Shown: positions 14,221 through 14,300 of the stretch, piece after piece | How positions within the stretch are numbered: the first letter of the stretch is position 1 | Layout of the letters: the number at the start of each line of letters is the position of its first letter | Assembly (NCBI GenBank): GCA_013215025.1 | Contig: JABSRR010000011.1 | Span: forward strand, 1-14,300 | Reading direction: 5' to 3' | Source: Pseudomonadales bacterium | Lineage (GTDB): Bacteria > Pseudomonadota > Gammaproteobacteria > Pseudomonadales > DT-91 | Length of the DNA: 14,300 nt | Translations under genes and position numbers: made by a program | The notes under the pieces: model-generated | Seen by the model: only the letters and a program-made list of their open reading frames with translations | Databases searched by the model: none | Told to the model about the DNA's origin: nothing

Positions 14221-14248
14221 CGCAGCAGCCCAAGGCCGCTGCGTTTTT
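14221..14248 (+). terminator. Intrinsic terminator downstream of rpsU
   Basis: CGCAGC (14221-14226) pairs with GCTGCG (14238-14243). Inside, GCC pairs with GGC around a CAA loop after one A/C mismatch. Five T residues follow directly (14244-14248), then GTTT. This is a canonical rho-independent terminator for + strand transcription and probably ends most rpsU transcripts. Confidence 0.85.
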
Positions 14249-14300
14249 GTTTCTGCTGAGTTAAAATCTTGCCAAGCGTCAAAACAAAAGCCATCATAGT

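Larger units (their letters stand above)
13994..14300 (+). other. Gene-free structured region downstream of rpsU
   Basis: I see no credible gene here; the longest ATG frames are under 15 codons and lack ribosome sites. It holds, in order, a long hairpin (14006-14041), a 9-bp inverted repeat (14042-14091), repeats of TTTTTNACA (14122-14180) flanked by an 8-bp inverted repeat (14102-14109 and 14190-14197), and an intrinsic terminator (14221-14248). The last 50 bases hold nothing I can identify. Confidence 0.7.

Overview
The window reads as ordinary chromosome of a gammaproteobacterium, probably a marine or free-living relative of the Pseudomonadales/Cellvibrionales. The evidence is gene content and order: sulfite-exporter-like protein, lgt, thyA, folA and ilvD lie near one another, and tsaD-folB-folK is divergent from rpsU. 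From memory, both arrangements resemble the Pseudomonas chromosome. There is no rRNA, tRNA, CRISPR array, insertion sequence or phage gene.

Layout. (1) At 48-1139 (-) is a methionine-rich outer-membrane beta-barrel gene, divergent from ilvD (1342-3186, +), the dihydroxy-acid dehydratase of branched-chain amino acid synthesis. (2) At 3235-8223 (-) is a six-gene TonB2-type energy-transduction operon: DUF3450 periplasmic protein, TtpC-type large ExbB, ExbB, ExbD, TonB and an exported TPR protein. Its genes overlap or nearly touch. (3) Directly upstream on the same strand are folA and thyA (overlapping by 1 nt), lgt, and a TauE/SafE-family membrane protein. (4) A small VanZ-family gene (11292-11645, +) fills the space between that gene and folK and runs against the surrounding genes. 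(5) tsaD-folB-folK (13538 down to 11635, -) form a tight cluster. (6) rpsU (13778-13993, +) follows a 239-bp divergent promoter region. After it come 307 bp with no visible gene but with two inverted repeats, an array of T-tracts and a clear intrinsic terminator.

How the genes work together. The TonB2 operon would carry proton-motive force from the inner membrane to outer-membrane receptors; no receptor is in the window. FolB and FolK act in early folate synthesis. ThyA makes dTMP and oxidises methylene-tetrahydrofolate to dihydrofolate, and FolA reduces this back, so four folate/thymidylate genes lie within about 4.3 kb. Lgt matures lipoproteins, TsaD makes the t6A tRNA modification and S21 is a ribosomal protein.

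I did not find a clearly novel biological system. The most interesting points are the Met-rich barrel with its in-frame GGM repeat, the antisense VanZ gene in an otherwise codirectional 10-kb run, the structured and T-tract-rich region after rpsU, and dyads overlapping the rpsU and ilvD promoters. All family assignments come from reading motifs; no database search was run.
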